Positions 18,861-29,584 of a DNA stretch of 64,000 nucleotides are shown in pieces. This DNA comes from Actinomycetota bacterium (GTDB taxonomy: Bacteria; Actinomycetota; Actinomycetes; S36-B12), in contig JAUXVJ010000024.1 of the NCBI GenBank assembly GCA_030684515.1, forward strand, positions 103,663 through 167,662. The letters are read 5' to 3'. Position 1 is the stretch's first letter. Each line of letters begins with the position of its first letter. The notes under the pieces are model-generated. The model did not search any database and was not told where the DNA came from. It saw nothing but the letters and a program-made list of their open reading frames with translations. The translations under genes and the position numbers were made by a program.

Positions 18861-20086
18861 TGGAAACTGACACTCCCCCTCGCGCGGAACGTGAACCGCG
18901 CGACGGTGTTCCGCACATCATCACGACGTCTGAGGCACTCCAGCAGTACGCAGCAGCAGTCGCGTTGGGTCATGGACCTGTTGCTCTGGACGCCGAACGA
19001 GCTTCCGGCTTTCGCTACAGCCAGCGCGCCTATCTGATTCAAGTTCGTCGCGAAGGTGCTGGCACAGCGCTCATTGATCCGATTGCCGTCCCTGAACTTT
19101 CCGCCCTGGCTGCCGCCATCGCCAATGTCCCTTGGATTCTGCATGCGGCAAATCAAGATCTCCCCTGTCTTGCTGAATTGGGGCTGTACCCCTCGGCGCT
19201 GTTTGATACCGAGTTGGCTGGGCGCCTTCTTGGACGCGAACGGGTCAGCCTTGGCGCATTGGTTGAGTCTGAATTGGGCGAGATCCTGGAGAAGGGTCAC
19301 GGCGCCACCGACTGGTCGATCCGGCCGCTCACCAAGGCTCAACTTCGCTATGCGGCACTTGACGTAGAACTGCTGGTCGAGCTCCGCGAGGTTCTGGAAG
19401 CCGAATTGGCCACCTCCGGCAAGCTTGAATTCGCGCAGCAGGAGTTCCTCGCATTGCTGGCATTCACACCCAGAGCACGCGGCGAAGAGCCATGGCGGCG
19501 CACATCTGGCATCCATCGCATCCGCAAGGAGCAATCGCTGGCAGTGGTCCGCGAATTGTGGTTCGCTCGGGACCAGATCGCCCAGCGAGAAGACATTGCC
19601 TCCGGGCGCATCCTGCCTGATGCAGCGATCGTTGCCGCCGCTGCCGCGATGCCAGTCAGTGCGGAAGCACTTGGTGCGCTTCCCGAATTCTCCGGCCGAG
19701 GTCAGACTCGTCGTCGCGCAGATTGGTGGGCGGCGATCGATCGTGCCTTGTCTTCAGATGCCGCATCGTGGCCGGTCACCGCCGCACCTGCCGAAGGTCC
19801 TCCGCCGCCACGTACGTGGGCGAACAAGAACCCCGCGGCCGCCGACCGACTCGAACGAGCCCGCGAGGGACTGCGCCTGCTGTCCGAGGAGTGCACGATC
19901 CCGGTCGAGAATCTGCTGACCCCGGAGTTAGCCCGCCGGCTGTGTTGGGATCCCCCTGAGCCACTTGCAATCTCAAGTATCCAAGAACAGCTGCGCACCA
20001 TGGGCGCACGACAATGGCAGATCGAGCTGACGGCACCGATCCTGCTGGAAAGCCTGACTCCTGCTGATTCAGCAACTACTGAGTAG
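18860..20086 (+). CDS. rnd: Ribonuclease D-like 3'-5' exonuclease with HRDC domain
   Basis: DEDD-family exonuclease expected to trim RNA 3' ends. Residues about 20-190 form the exonuclease: [11 protein letters not shown] supplies the first Asp and Glu, [11 protein letters not shown] the second motif, and [12 protein letters not shown] the third with the final Asp; the tyrosine variant of the motif is present. An HRDC domain occupies about 215-290 and a second helical region follows. Length 408 is usual for actinobacteria. GTG 18860 overlaps the DUF3000 stop (TAGTG), implying coupled translation. The 3' end overlaps dxs tail to tail by 11 bp. Confidence 0.93.
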   Translation: METDTPPRAEREPRDGVPHIITTSEALQQYAAAVALGHGPVALDAERASGFRYSQRAYLIQVRREGAGTALIDPIAVPELSALAAAIANVPWILHAANQDLPCLAELGLYPSALFDTELAGRLLGRERVSLGALVESELGEILEKGHGATDWSIRPLTKAQLRYAALDVELLVELREVLEAELATSGKLEFAQQEFLALLAFTPRARGEEPWRRTSGIHRIRKEQSLAVVRELWFARDQIAQREDIASGRILPDAAIVAAAAAMPVSAEALGALPEFSGRGQTRRRADWWAAIDRALSSDAASWPVTAAPAEGPPPPRTWANKNPAAADRLERAREGLRLLSEECTIPVENLLTPELARRLCWDPPEPLAISSIQEQLRTMGARQWQIELTAPILLESLTPADSATTE

Positions 20087-21989
20087 CGTCGTGCCTGTCT
20101 GCACGTGCGGGCTCATCAGTGCGAACAGCGACAGTCTCCACGATCATGCGTGAGACATCTTGCGCAGTGATTCCGAGTTCTTTCAGCAGGTCATTGCGCT
20201 TGCCATGAGTCAGGAACTCATCGGGAACACCAATATTGCGGACTGGCAGGTCAAGCCCGCAATCTCGTAGGCGCTGACTGACGGCTGCACCTACGCCGCC
20301 AGTGCGCATGCCGTCCTCAACGACGATCACAAGTCGGCTCGAACTGGCAAGAGCGACTACGGCCTGTGGAACCGGCTTGACCCATCTGGGGTCCACGACG
20401 ATGCTGCCAATGCCTTGAGCCTGCAGTCGATCAGCAACCTCGCAGGCCAGATTTGCAAAGGCACCGACACTCACAATCAACACATGCTGATCGCCGTGCT
20501 CAGCAAGCACGTCGACCCCCTCGATGGATCGCAAGGCTGGTCGAGGAGCTGGCAACGCCCCCTTGGGAAAGCGAACCACTGTCGGGGCGTCGCTGATATC
20601 AAGTGCCTCACGTAGTTCTGCGCGCAGGGTGGCTTCATCGCGAGGCGCTGCGATGCGCAGTCCGGGGACGACCTGCAGAATGGACATGTCCCATACGCCA
20701 TTGTGGCTCGCGCCATCGTCCCCAGTAACCCCAGCTCGATCCAGCACGAAGGTGACACCAGCCTGATGGAGTGCACAGTCCATCAGCACTTGATCAAAGG
20801 CACGGTTGAGAAATGTCGCGTAGAGCGGAACCACTGGATGCATTCCGCCGAAAGCAAGTCCAGCAGCGCTGGTGGCCGCGTGCTGCTCTGCGATGCCGAC
20901 ATCGAAGACTCGATTGGGAAATTCATCGGCGAATGCATTCAAGCCAGTGGGACCCAGCATGGCCGCCGTGATTGCCACCACATCTGGACGAGCACGACCG
21001 GCATTCACCAATTCGTCGGAGAACACCCCCGTCCATGTCGGACCTGCAGCAGCCACCGGGATTCCGGTGTCAGGATCAAAGATGCCGATTCCGTGGAAGC
21101 GGTCGGCATCATCTGCCTCAGCAGGTGCGTAGCCTCGACCCTTCTCGGTGATCATGTGCACGATCACTGGGCCATCGAAATCCTTGGCCCTGCGCAAGGC
21201 GTGCTCCAGCTCGGCTTCATCGTGACCATCAACTGGGCCGATGTACTTCAAGCCCAGATCCTCGAACATTCCTTGCGGCGCCATGATGTCCTTGATGCCC
21301 TTTTTCATTCCGTGCAAGGTGCCGTAGAGCGGGTCGCCAACCACAGGGGTGCGAAGCAGTATGCGTTTGCCCCATGACATGAATCGCTCATAACCGCGCG
21401 TGGTACGAAGAGTGGAGAGGTGATGCGCCAGACCACCGATGGTTGGTGAGTAGGAGCGCTGATTGTCATTCACAACGATCACGACTTGTCGCTTGGAACC
21501 AGCGATGTTGTTGAGTGCTTCCCAGGCCATGCCACCGGTCAGGCCGCCATCTCCGATGACAGCGACCACATGGCGCTTGCCCAGCAGCCCACGAATCTCC
21601 CACGCCTTTGCCAGACCATCTGCGTAGGAGAGCGAGGTTGAAGCGTGGGAGTTCTCGACAATGTCATGCGGACTTTCAGCACGGCTTGGATAACCCGAGA
21701 GCCCGCCAGACTGCTTGAGCTGGTCGAATCCAGACATCCGCCCGGTCAGGATCTTGTGCACATATGCCTGATGCCCGGTGTCCCAGATGATCGCATCGTC
21801 GGGAGATTGGAAGATCCGGTGTAAGGCGATGGTGAGTTCGACGACGCCAAGATTGGGGCCAAGGTGACCACCCGTTGCCGACACCTTGGTAACCAGGAAT
21901 TCTCGGATCTCACTTGCCAGAATGGGCAGCTGCTCCGGCGAAAGCGCTCGTACATCGCGCGGATCGCGGATGCGTGCCAGCAGACTCAC
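20076..21989 (-). CDS. dxs: 1-deoxy-D-xylulose-5-phosphate synthase
   Basis: First enzyme of the MEP isoprenoid pathway: condenses pyruvate and glyceraldehyde 3-phosphate with thiamine diphosphate. The 637-residue protein shows [18 protein letters not shown], the thiamine-binding [19 protein letters not shown] with NDN, the pyrimidine domain with DVGIAEQHA and its glutamate, and a C-terminal transketolase domain. Start GTG 21989 overlaps the stop of the small upstream gene by 4 bp (GTGA), so it is the third gene of an acn-orf-dxs unit. Length and motifs are complete. Confidence 0.97.
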   Translation of the reverse strand: MSLLARIRDPRDVRALSPEQLPILASEIREFLVTKVSATGGHLGPNLGVVELTIALHRIFQSPDDAIIWDTGHQAYVHKILTGRMSGFDQLKQSGGLSGYPSRAESPHDIVENSHASTSLSYADGLAKAWEIRGLLGKRHVVAVIGDGGLTGGMAWEALNNIAGSKRQVVIVVNDNQRSYSPTIGGLAHHLSTLRTTRGYERFMSWGKRILLRTPVVGDPLYGTLHGMKKGIKDIMAPQGMFEDLGLKYIGPVDGHDEAELEHALRRAKDFDGPVIVHMITEKGRGYAPAEADDADRFHGIGIFDPDTGIPVAAAGPTWTGVFSDELVNAGRARPDVVAITAAMLGPTGLNAFADEFPNRVFDVGIAEQHAATSAAGLAFGGMHPVVPLYATFLNRAFDQVLMDCALHQAGVTFVLDRAGVTGDDGASHNGVWDMSILQVVPGLRIAAPRDEATLRAELREALDISDAPTVVRFPKGALPAPRPALRSIEGVDVLAEHGDQHVLIVSVGAFANLACEVADRLQAQGIGSIVVDPRWVKPVPQAVVALASSSRLVIVVEDGMRTGGVGAAVSQRLRDCGLDLPVRNIGVPDEFLTHGKRNDLLKELGITAQDVSRMIVETVAVRTDEPARADRHDATQ

Positions 21990-22354
21990 TTGGACATTCT
22001 ATGACGAGAGCGCAGATCCGACTCATTGAGCAACGCCTGGGAAACAAGATCTAGCTCACGTTGCAGGGCGACCAATCTGGCCCCTTCGGTTGCTATGCCT
22101 TGCTGCACGATCTCCAGATCTGAGGCCTGCAAGTGATCGGCGAAGGAAGTGCGAGAGGTGCCATAGGCCTTGCGCACGCCATCCAGAGCCCCACTGACGT
22201 AGGCCTGCACATACGCACAAAGCGCTATCGGGTACTGGCGCAATGGGGATTGTCGTAGCGAGGAAGGCCCTTGATCAAGCAGCCAGATCACTGCCTGCTC
22301 CTGAAACTCCTCATGCACAGGTGACACCAGGGATCGGGGCCAGCCTGGAGTCAT
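21986..22354 (-). CDS. Small helical protein between acn and dxs, unknown
   Basis: 122-residue predicted helical soluble protein with no family I recognise. It contains [17 protein letters not shown], a middle [18 protein letters not shown], and a C-terminal heptad-like stretch [21 protein letters not shown] that could form a coiled coil. ATG 22354 lies 2 bp after the acn stop and the gene ends overlapping the dxs start by 4 bp. This tight packing argues for a real, co-translated gene. A link to isoprenoid supply or aconitase is guesswork. Confidence 0.6.
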   Translation of the reverse strand: MTPGWPRSLVSPVHEEFQEQAVIWLLDQGPSSLRQSPLRQYPIALCAYVQAYVSGALDGVRKAYGTSRTSFADHLQASDLEIVQQGIATEGARLVALQRELDLVSQALLNESDLRSRHRMSK

Positions 22355-22356
22355 GA

Positions 22357-25014
22357 CTAAAGAAGCGAGCGTAGAACGTACTGGAGGATGCCGCCGTGAC
22401 GGTAGTAGTCCGCTTCACCAGGGGTGTCAATGCGCACCAAGGCCGTGAACTCCAGCAAGGAACCGTCCTCCTTGACCGCTTCGACCAGCACATCGCGGGG
22501 GCTGTCGCCATCATTCAGCGCAGAGATGCCCTTGACGGTGAAACGCTCTTCGCCGCTCAAGCCAAGAGTCTGCGCTGACGTTCCCGGCTGGAACTGCAGT
22601 GGGAGCACACCCATGCCGATCAGATTCGAGCGGTGGATGCGTTCGTAGGACTCAGCAATGACAGCCTTGACCCCCAGCAGAGCGGTGCCCTTTGCTGCCC
22701 AGTCCCGACTTGAGCCTGATCCGTATTCCTTGCCAGCGAGGATCACCAGCGGAGTGCGGCTCTTGGCATAGTTCATAGCAGCGTCGTAGATGGACGTCGT
22801 TGGCTTGTCAGGGTCAGTCAGATCGACGGTGAATCCGCCCTCGACTCCATCAAGCATCTGGTTCTTCAGCCGAATATTGGCGAAGGTGCCACGGATCATC
22901 ACTTCATGATTGCCACGACGAGATCCGTAGGAGTTGAAGTCAGATCGGCTCACACCATGCTCAGCCAGATACAGCCCTGCAGGGCTGTCTGCTCGAATGT
23001 TGCCAGCAGGTGAGATGTGGTCGGTCGTGACGGAATCTCCGAGTACGGCCAGCACGCGAGCACTGGTGATGTCCTGGACCGGGGCGGGGATGCGCCCCAT
23101 GCCTTCGAAGTACGGGGGCTTGCGCACATAGGTGCTGTCGGGATCCCAGGCGAACAAGTCGCCGACCGGCGTGTGCAGGTTCTGCCAGCGAGCATCGCCA
23201 GCGAACACGTCCTTGTAGCGCGAAGAGAACATGTCGGCATCAATTGAGGCCTCGACCACGGCTTCTATCTCTGCCGTGCTTGGCCAGATATCTGCCAAGA
23301 ACACTGCTTGGCCGTTGGAGTCAATACCGAGGGCTTCCGTGGCGAGGTCGATGTCCATGGTGCCGGCGATGGCGTATGCCACCACGAGCGGTGGAGACGC
23401 CAGATAGTTCATCTTGATGTCTGGATTGATGCGTCCTTCAAAGTTGCGATTGCCGCTGAGCACAGCGACAACAGCCAAATCGTGTTCATTCACCGCCGCA
23501 CTGACCTCAGGGATCAATGGGCCGGAATTGCCGATGCACGTCGTGCATCCGTAGCCGACAGTGTCAAAGCCGAGCTGGTTCAGGTACGGCGTGAGCCCGG
23601 ACTTGTCGTAGTAGTCGGTGACTACTTTTGAACCAGGTGCAAGTGAAGTCTTCACCCAAGGCGCACGCGAGAGTCCCCGCTCCACAGCCTTCTTCGCAAG
23701 CAGGCCAGCGCCGATCATGACGTATGGGTTGGAGGTGTTAGTGCAAGAAGTGATGGCCGCAACAGTGACAGCGCCATGGCCGATCTCAAGGTTCGCGCCT
23801 TCGATCGTCACCTCTGCCATTGCCGCAGGTGATGCCGTGAACTCACTCAAGGCCTCCTCGAAGGCAGCCTTCGAATTGGTCAGCAGAACTCGATCCTGCG
23901 GGCGCTTGGGTCCGGCAATGGACGGCACCACGGTGCCAAGATCAAGCTCGAGGTACTCGGAGTACACCGGCTCATGCGACGCGTCATGCCACAGGCCCTG
24001 CTCCTTGGAGTAGGCCTCCACAAGCGCGATCTGCTCTTCAGATCGTCCGGTTAGACGCAGGTAGGCGATGGTGGTCTCGTCAATGGGGAAGATCGCCGCC
24101 GTGCTGCCGTACTCAGGGCTCATATTGCCGATCGTCGCCCGATTTGCAAGCGGTACAGCGCTGACGCCCTCGCCGTAGAACTCCACGAACTTCCCGACCA
24201 CACCATGGTGACGAAGCATCTCGGTGATCGTGAGCACCAAGTCTGTTGCTGTGGTGCCAGCTGGCATTGCGCCCTTGAGCTTGAAGCCCACGACTCGTGG
24301 AATCAGCATGCTGACGGACTGTCCCAGCATCGCGGCCTCGGCTTCGATGCCGCCCACTCCCCAGCCCAGGACACCTAGTCCATTGACCATGGTTGTGTGC
24401 GAGTCGGTACCGACCACGGTGTCCGGGTAGGCCTGTCCGCGACGAGCCATGACCACGCGAGCAAGGCTTTCGATATTGACCTGATGCACGATGCCGGTGC
24501 CCGGGGGGACCACCTTGAACTCCTCGAAAGCACTCTGGCCCCAGCGAAGGAACTGATAGCGCTCCAGGTTGCGGTCGTACTCGAGATCCACATTCAGAGC
24601 TTCAGCATTGGGGCTGGCAAAGAAGTCGACGATCACCGAGTGGTCGATGACAAGTTCAGCGGGCGCAAGGGGCTCAATCTTGGAAGCGTCGCCTCCCAAT
24701 TCAGCAACTGCTTCGCGCATGGTTGCAAGGTCAACGACGACCGGGACGCCTGTGAAGTCCTGCATGACCACGCGAGCGGGCGTGAATTGGATCTCTTCAC
24801 TTGGCTCAGCACTGGGGTCCCAGTTGCCAAGGGATGCGATGGTCTCGCGCGTGACGTTTGCGCCATCCTCGGTCCGCAGCAGGTTCTCCAACAGCACTTT
24901 GTGCGTGAAGGGAAGCCGCTGGCTGCCTGGGACTGCGGAGATGCGGAAAATCTCGTAGTCATTCGATCCGACCTGGAGATTTCCCCGGGCTCCAAAACTA
25001 TCCACGCCAGCCAC
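22357..25014 (-). CDS. acnA: Aconitate hydratase A
   Basis: Iron-sulfur TCA-cycle enzyme that isomerises citrate to isocitrate via cis-aconitate; related proteins can bind mRNA when the cluster is lost. The 885-residue protein has the three cluster cysteines, one in TSCTNTSNP and two in [10 protein letters not shown], the [13 protein letters not shown] motif and the mobile swivel domain with [10 protein letters not shown] near the C-terminus. Start GTG 25014 gives the family N-terminus [13 protein letters not shown]. It begins the acn-orf-dxs unit, 22 bp after the methyltransferase gene on the same strand. Confidence 0.97.
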   Translation of the reverse strand: MAGVDSFGARGNLQVGSNDYEIFRISAVPGSQRLPFTHKVLLENLLRTEDGANVTRETIASLGNWDPSAEPSEEIQFTPARVVMQDFTGVPVVVDLATMREAVAELGGDASKIEPLAPAELVIDHSVIVDFFASPNAEALNVDLEYDRNLERYQFLRWGQSAFEEFKVVPPGTGIVHQVNIESLARVVMARRGQAYPDTVVGTDSHTTMVNGLGVLGWGVGGIEAEAAMLGQSVSMLIPRVVGFKLKGAMPAGTTATDLVLTITEMLRHHGVVGKFVEFYGEGVSAVPLANRATIGNMSPEYGSTAAIFPIDETTIAYLRLTGRSEEQIALVEAYSKEQGLWHDASHEPVYSEYLELDLGTVVPSIAGPKRPQDRVLLTNSKAAFEEALSEFTASPAAMAEVTIEGANLEIGHGAVTVAAITSCTNTSNPYVMIGAGLLAKKAVERGLSRAPWVKTSLAPGSKVVTDYYDKSGLTPYLNQLGFDTVGYGCTTCIGNSGPLIPEVSAAVNEHDLAVVAVLSGNRNFEGRINPDIKMNYLASPPLVVAYAIAGTMDIDLATEALGIDSNGQAVFLADIWPSTAEIEAVVEASIDADMFSSRYKDVFAGDARWQNLHTPVGDLFAWDPDSTYVRKPPYFEGMGRIPAPVQDITSARVLAVLGDSVTTDHISPAGNIRADSPAGLYLAEHGVSRSDFNSYGSRRGNHEVMIRGTFANIRLKNQMLDGVEGGFTVDLTDPDKPTTSIYDAAMNYAKSRTPLVILAGKEYGSGSSRDWAAKGTALLGVKAVIAESYERIHRSNLIGMGVLPLQFQPGTSAQTLGLSGEERFTVKGISALNDGDSPRDVLVEAVKEDGSLLEFTALVRIDTPGEADYYRHGGILQYVLRSLL

Positions 25015-25035
25015 TTCCCTCTCGCTTAACTGCTC

Positions 25036-26277
25036 TCAACGTATCCGACTGGCCTTGATCGCGTGAACCGGCCCTAGGTCACTGTGCATCCCTGGAACGA
25101 ACTTTGCGATGCACTCCATGTGATGAGTCATCGGGAAGGCATCAAGCACTGAAAAACCAGTGAGAGCGTATCCAGAACCGATGAGCGAGGCTGCGTCCCG
25201 AGCAAAGGCAACGGGATCGCACGCCACATAGACCACCACTCGTGGCCGTGCGCTGGCGATGGCGGCCATCACCTCGACACCGGCACCACGTCGAGGTGGA
25301 TCAAGTACCACTCCATCGATTCGGCTTGGCCACTGCCACGTCTGCACGTCGGCTTCGACGAAGCTCACCTGCGGCAGGTCTGCCAGGGCACGGCGACCGT
25401 CGCGAATGGCACTGCGAAAGCTCTCAACAGCCACTACCTGGCCTTGGACTCCTACCGCTTCGCCAAGAAATGCGCTGATCAGGCCCGCGCCTGCATAAAG
25501 ATCCAGCCACTGCTCGCCAGTCCCAGGCTCGCCGGCGCCCATGACGTGCTCAACGATTGCCGCGGCGGCACCCGGATGCACCTGCCAGAAATCTGCTCCG
25601 CCGATCTCCCACCGCCGGTCACCGACCTGCTGCACGACCTTGGCCTTGCCACTCACCAATTCGCGGTCGGCCCAGACACTTGGCGAACCCACCGAGCCCT
25701 GCGTGACTTGGACGCTTCCGACACCTGGCCATTTGTCGTCCGTTACTCCCGCTTGGCTCACCTCCGGTGTTGCCAACAGGCACTCTTGGACTTCAAGAAC
25801 TCCGTGGCTGCGTGCCGCCAGCAATCCGGCATTGCCACTGCGATCCACGCTCCATCGGACCCGCGTGCGCCAATGCAGACCGTCATCGTCGTTCAACACG
25901 ATCGCGTGCAGCTCGCCTGGATCCACACCTGCATGTCGAATGAGGGACTCACGTGCGATTGCACCTTTGACTTCTCGCTGGTGGGCAAGATCGACATGTT
26001 GGAAATCGCACCCGCCACAGCCACCGGGATGAGCCCAACTACAGGGCGCGACCACCCGATGCTGAGATGACTCAAGAATCTCGATGGCATCGGCACGGAG
26101 GAACTTCGAACGCACTTCTGTGATGCGAATCCGCGCCAGTTCTCCAGCCAAGGCGTGGCGGACGAACGCGGTATTGCCCTTTGGAAATGCAAGGCAGTGC
26201 CCGCCATGCACCATCGCACCAATTTCGAGGATGAATTCCTCGCCGACCTCGACCTTTTCTTTTGCCGGCCTCACCAT
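25036..26277 (-). CDS. TRAM-domain RNA (uracil-5)-methyltransferase
   Basis: TrmA/RlmD-family enzyme that methylates C5 of uridine in rRNA or tRNA with S-adenosylmethionine. An N-terminal TRAM domain (about 5-70) precedes an iron-sulfur cysteine cluster (CSWAHPGGCGGCDFQH) and the methyltransferase domain with LDLYAGAGL, DPPRRGAG and the nucleophile in VACDP. ATG 26277 lies 1 nt after the TGA of the upstream permease gene; alternative starts reach 26307 (GTG). The target base is not predictable. Orthologues sit in the same place between the permease and dxs/acn in other actinobacteria. Confidence 0.9.
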   Translation of the reverse strand: MVRPAKEKVEVGEEFILEIGAMVHGGHCLAFPKGNTAFVRHALAGELARIRITEVRSKFLRADAIEILESSQHRVVAPCSWAHPGGCGGCDFQHVDLAHQREVKGAIARESLIRHAGVDPGELHAIVLNDDDGLHWRTRVRWSVDRSGNAGLLAARSHGVLEVQECLLATPEVSQAGVTDDKWPGVGSVQVTQGSVGSPSVWADRELVSGKAKVVQQVGDRRWEIGGADFWQVHPGAAAAIVEHVMGAGEPGTGEQWLDLYAGAGLISAFLGEAVGVQGQVVAVESFRSAIRDGRRALADLPQVSFVEADVQTWQWPSRIDGVVLDPPRRGAGVEVMAAIASARPRVVVYVACDPVAFARDAASLIGSGYALTGFSVLDAFPMTHHMECIAKFVPGMHSDLGPVHAIKASRIR

Positions 26278-26278
26278 G

Positions 26279-28240
26279 TCAGATGTCCTGGTCGATGGCA
26301 TCTTCACTAGATGCCAACTGCCAGGGCACGCTTGTGACCATCACGCCAGGAGTGAACAGCAATCGACTCTTCAAGCGCAATGCCGACTGGTTGTGCAGCA
26401 GCTGCTCCCACCACCTGCCAACGACGTACTCCGGAATGAACACTGTGACGATGTCATTGGGGTTGTCCGTGCGCAGTTCACGCACATAGGTGATGATGGG
26501 CCTGGTGATTTCGCGGTACGGGGAATCAAGAATCTTCAGGGTCACAGGAATCTCGCGATCAGCCCACTCTTCTTGCAATCGCGCGGTGTCGTGATCATCG
26601 ACGTTGACGGTGATGGCCTCCAGGACCGTTGGACGGCTTGCTCGCGCGTAGGCAAGCGCTCGGAGGGTCGGCTTGTGAATCTTGGACACCAGCACAAGTG
26701 CATGCACACGAGAGGGCAGGATGACTCGTTCAGTCTCAGTCGTTGCAAGTTCATTCGCAACGCGGTCGTAGTGGCGCCGAATGGCCTTCATCAGACCGAA
26801 GATGACCGGCATGGCAATCACTACGATCCAGGCACCATGCGTGAACTTGGTGAGCAGCACAATCACCAACACGATGCCGGTCAGCACGCAGCCGAAGGAA
26901 TTGATCGCACGTGAGCGAATCATCTTCGCTCGAGCTTTGCGATCTGTTTCGTGCTTGAGTAAGCGCGTCCAGTGGCGGACCATGCCGATCTGGCTCAACG
27001 TGAAGGAAACGAACACTCCAAGGATGTACAGCTGAATCAAAGCCGTCACATCTGCTTGGTAGATGATCATCAGGATCACTGCGAGTCCGGCCAGGCTCAA
27101 GATGCCGTTGCTGAAGGCAAGCCGATCGCCGCGAGTGTGCAACTGTCGTGGCAGGTATCCATCCCGCGCCAGGATTGAGCCCAACACCGGGAATCCGTTG
27201 AAGGCAGTGTTGGCCGCCAGGGCCAGGATCAGGGCGGTGGCGAGCGAGACCACCAGTACCGCGATCGTGAAATTGCCGAATACCGCATCAGCAACTTGCA
27301 CGATCACCGTCTTCTGCGTCTGACCAGCAGGCAGTCCAATGAGGTCCGCATCATTCTCGGTCACATGCACATTGGTCTTCAGAGCCAGCCACGTGATGCC
27401 AGAGAACATGGCCATCGAGATGGCACCCATCAGGAGCAGAGTTGTAGCAGCGTTCTTTGACTTGGGTGGCTTGAAGGCCGGCACTCCGTTGGCCACCGCC
27501 TCGATACCAGTCAGCGCAGTAGTGCCTGAGGAGAAGGCTCGAGCGATCAGGAACACCAGGGCGAACGCGGTGAAGGATCCCTCCGGAATGATCTGCCAAG
27601 AGGCGCTCTCAGCCTCCAGATTCGCACCGAAGAGCGTCCGTATGATCGCTGTGCCGATCATGATGAAGATCGAAGCCATGAAGAAGTAGGTCGGAATGGC
27701 GAAGAGAGCGCCGGATTCCTTGATGCCTCGAAGATTGAGCAGAGTGATCACCACGATCGCTGCGACCGCCCACCACACATTGTGCGTGTTGATGATCGGG
27801 AAGACCGAGCCGAGGTTGGCTATGGCTGAGGCTATCGACACCGCCACTGTCATCACGTAGTCGATGAGCAATGCACTGGCGACCAGCACGCCCCAGTTGG
27901 GACCTAGATTGTGCGTGACCACTTCATAGTCGCCACCACCACTTGGGTAGGCGTGCACGGTCTGCCGATATGAGGCGACGACAGTGAAATAGATCAGTAC
28001 GACGCCAGCAGCTACAAGCGGTCCCCATTCATAGAGAGCAAGCCCGCCGAGAGAGAGCACGAGCAGAATCTCTTGAGTTGCGTAGGCATTGGACGAAAGT
28101 GCGTCACTGGCGAATACCGGCAGCGCGATCTTCTTCGAGAGAAAGGTTTCGCCAAGCCGGTCACTTCGCAGCGCTCGACCAAGAATGAGTCGCTTGAATC
28201 CGTCTGAGGCTGACACGTCCACGGATGCTACGCGGTGCAT
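26279..28240 (-). CDS. KimA-like APC-superfamily potassium permease
   Basis: 653-residue permease with about 12 membrane helices (roughly 45-470) and a C-terminal cytoplasmic domain. It follows the Bacillus subtilis KimA pattern closely: SDALSSNAYATQEIL, AYPSGGGDYEVV, LIDYVMTVAVSI, AFSSGTTALTGIEA, ANTAFNGFP, GDRLAFSNG, and a late HNQSALRLKSRLL. KimA imports potassium with protons and is inhibited by cyclic di-AMP. Annotation as amino acid permease is common but less specific. The ATG at 28240 is used; GTG at 28222 would fit KimA length better. It is divergent from two TrkA genes by only 13 bp, which supports potassium transport. Confidence 0.82.
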   Translation of the reverse strand: MHRVASVDVSASDGFKRLILGRALRSDRLGETFLSKKIALPVFASDALSSNAYATQEILLVLSLGGLALYEWGPLVAAGVVLIYFTVVASYRQTVHAYPSGGGDYEVVTHNLGPNWGVLVASALLIDYVMTVAVSIASAIANLGSVFPIINTHNVWWAVAAIVVITLLNLRGIKESGALFAIPTYFFMASIFIMIGTAIIRTLFGANLEAESASWQIIPEGSFTAFALVFLIARAFSSGTTALTGIEAVANGVPAFKPPKSKNAATTLLLMGAISMAMFSGITWLALKTNVHVTENDADLIGLPAGQTQKTVIVQVADAVFGNFTIAVLVVSLATALILALAANTAFNGFPVLGSILARDGYLPRQLHTRGDRLAFSNGILSLAGLAVILMIIYQADVTALIQLYILGVFVSFTLSQIGMVRHWTRLLKHETDRKARAKMIRSRAINSFGCVLTGIVLVIVLLTKFTHGAWIVVIAMPVIFGLMKAIRRHYDRVANELATTETERVILPSRVHALVLVSKIHKPTLRALAYARASRPTVLEAITVNVDDHDTARLQEEWADREIPVTLKILDSPYREITRPIITYVRELRTDNPNDIVTVFIPEYVVGRWWEQLLHNQSALRLKSRLLFTPGVMVTSVPWQLASSEDAIDQDI

Positions 28241-28241
28241 G

Positions 28242-28247
28242 TATCTT
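28242..28247 (+). promoter_or_regulatory. -10 box for the leaderless trkA transcript
   Basis: TATCTT ends 6 nt before GTG 28254. The box starts 1 bp from the first codon of the divergent permease gene. Confidence 0.6.
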
Positions 28248-28253
28248 CAGCAC

Positions 28254-28916
28254 GTGCACATCGTCATCCTTGGGTGCGGACGCGTGGGGTCCCTTCTGGC
28301 ACAGCGACTTGACGAGGCTGGCCACTCAGTGGCCATCGTTGATCAGGACGCTGGCGCCTTTCGACGACTCTCGCCGGAATTCGGCGGGCTGACTGTCAAG
28401 GGCATCGGATTTGATCGTGAAACCCTCGAAAATGCAGGAATTGAACGAGCTCATGCTTTCGCTGCAGTGAGCAGCGGTGACAACACCAACATCCTCGCCG
28501 CGCGAGTGGCCCGCGAGACCTACGGCGTGGACCGAGTGGTTGCCAGAATCTACGACCCTCGTCGAGCCGAGATCTACGAGCGACTCGGCATTCCCACTGT
28601 CGCCACGGTGGCTTGGACCTCCAGCCAGATCATGCGGAGAATTCTTCCACTGGGAAGCGAGGAGCTCTTCCGCGATTCCAGTGGCCAGGTGGCGATGGGT
28701 GAGATCACTATCGGCAGTCGCTGGATCGGACACCGTTCGAGCGCACTTGAAGCGGCATCAGGCGCGCGCGTGTCATTCATCTCCCGCTATGGCGAGCCGG
28801 TGATTCCTACAGCTGACAGCGTGATTCAAGAAGGCGATCACATCTACGCCACATATCAGGTGGCCAAAGTCGAATTGGTCGAACGAGTATTCAACGAAGG
28901 CCCCCAGGAGGCATAG
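28254..28916 (+). CDS. TrkA-type RCK potassium regulator, first copy
   Basis: Cytoplasmic regulatory subunit with a Rossmann NAD-binding RCK_N domain (VILGCGRVGSLLAQRLDEAG, with Asp at VDQD binding the ribose) and an RCK_C domain after about residue 135. It senses nucleotides and gates a potassium transporter. GTG 28254 was chosen over an upstream frame because the family begins at HIVILGCG and a TATCTT box lies 6 nt upstream. It is followed directly by a second TrkA gene, with no intervening base. This pair next to an APC permease corresponds to ceoB and ceoC of mycobacteria. No TrkH/TrkG pore gene is in the window. Confidence 0.9.
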   Translation: MHIVILGCGRVGSLLAQRLDEAGHSVAIVDQDAGAFRRLSPEFGGLTVKGIGFDRETLENAGIERAHAFAAVSSGDNTNILAARVARETYGVDRVVARIYDPRRAEIYERLGIPTVATVAWTSSQIMRRILPLGSEELFRDSSGQVAMGEITIGSRWIGHRSSALEAASGARVSFISRYGEPVIPTADSVIQEGDHIYATYQVAKVELVERVFNEGPQEA

Positions 28917-29576
28917 ATGCGTGTCGCCATAGCAGGAGCCGGAAAAGTTGGTCGTTCGATCGCACGTGAACTCATCGCCAGCGGTCATCATGTGCTGTTG
29001 ATCGATCGCGACGCGGACCTTGCGCGCCAGGGGGTGGTTGAAGGAGCCGAGATTCTGCTCGCAGACGCCTGTGAGATCTCCACTCTCGACGAGGCAATGC
29101 TCTCGCAGTGCCAGGTCGTCGTAGCAGCGACAGGTGATGACAAGGTCAACCTCGTGGTGAGCCTGCTGGCCAAGACTGAATACGGTGTGCCTCGCGTGGT
29201 CGCCCGCGTCAATCACCCAAAGAACGAATGGATGTTCGATCAGAGTTGGGGTGTTGACGTCGCGGTGTCCACCCCGCGCATGCTCTCGGCTCTGGTGGAA
29301 GAGGCCGTCAGCATTGGTGACCTTGTTCGGTTGTTCTCATTTCGCCAAGGTGAAGCCAACCTTGTTGAGATCACCTTGTCGGTCGACTCCCCTGTTGCCG
29401 GTCAGCGCGTCGGGGACCAGCCATGGCCGCCAGACACTGCGCTTGTCGCCATTGTGCGGGGGCAACGCGTCATCAGCCCGTCTGCCGATGATCCGCTGGA
29501 TCCAGGTGATGAACTGCTCTTCGTTGCCTCGCCTGACCAAGAGCCAGCTCTGCAGAAGCTTCTCGGGCACCTGTAG
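28917..29576 (+). CDS. TrkA-type RCK potassium regulator, second copy
   Basis: 219-residue paralogue of the preceding gene with RCK_N (AIAGAGKVGRSIARELIASG, LIDRD) and an RCK_C domain (about 140-219, ending with GDELLFVASPD). ATG 28917 immediately follows the TAG of the first copy and GGAGG at 28907 serves as ribosome binding site, so both are made together and probably form a heteromeric ring. It is the CeoC equivalent. Ligand preference (NAD or NADH) cannot be decided from the motif alone. Confidence 0.9.
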   Translation: MRVAIAGAGKVGRSIARELIASGHHVLLIDRDADLARQGVVEGAEILLADACEISTLDEAMLSQCQVVVAATGDDKVNLVVSLLAKTEYGVPRVVARVNHPKNEWMFDQSWGVDVAVSTPRMLSALVEEAVSIGDLVRLFSFRQGEANLVEITLSVDSPVAGQRVGDQPWPPDTALVAIVRGQRVISPSADDPLDPGDELLFVASPDQEPALQKLLGHL

Positions 29577-29584
29577 CCCACTGA

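Noticed and set aside
26084-26914. 276-codon plus-strand frame
   Set aside because: Antisense to the KimA-like permease C-terminus and the methyltransferase start; composition and lack of motifs mark it as shadow.
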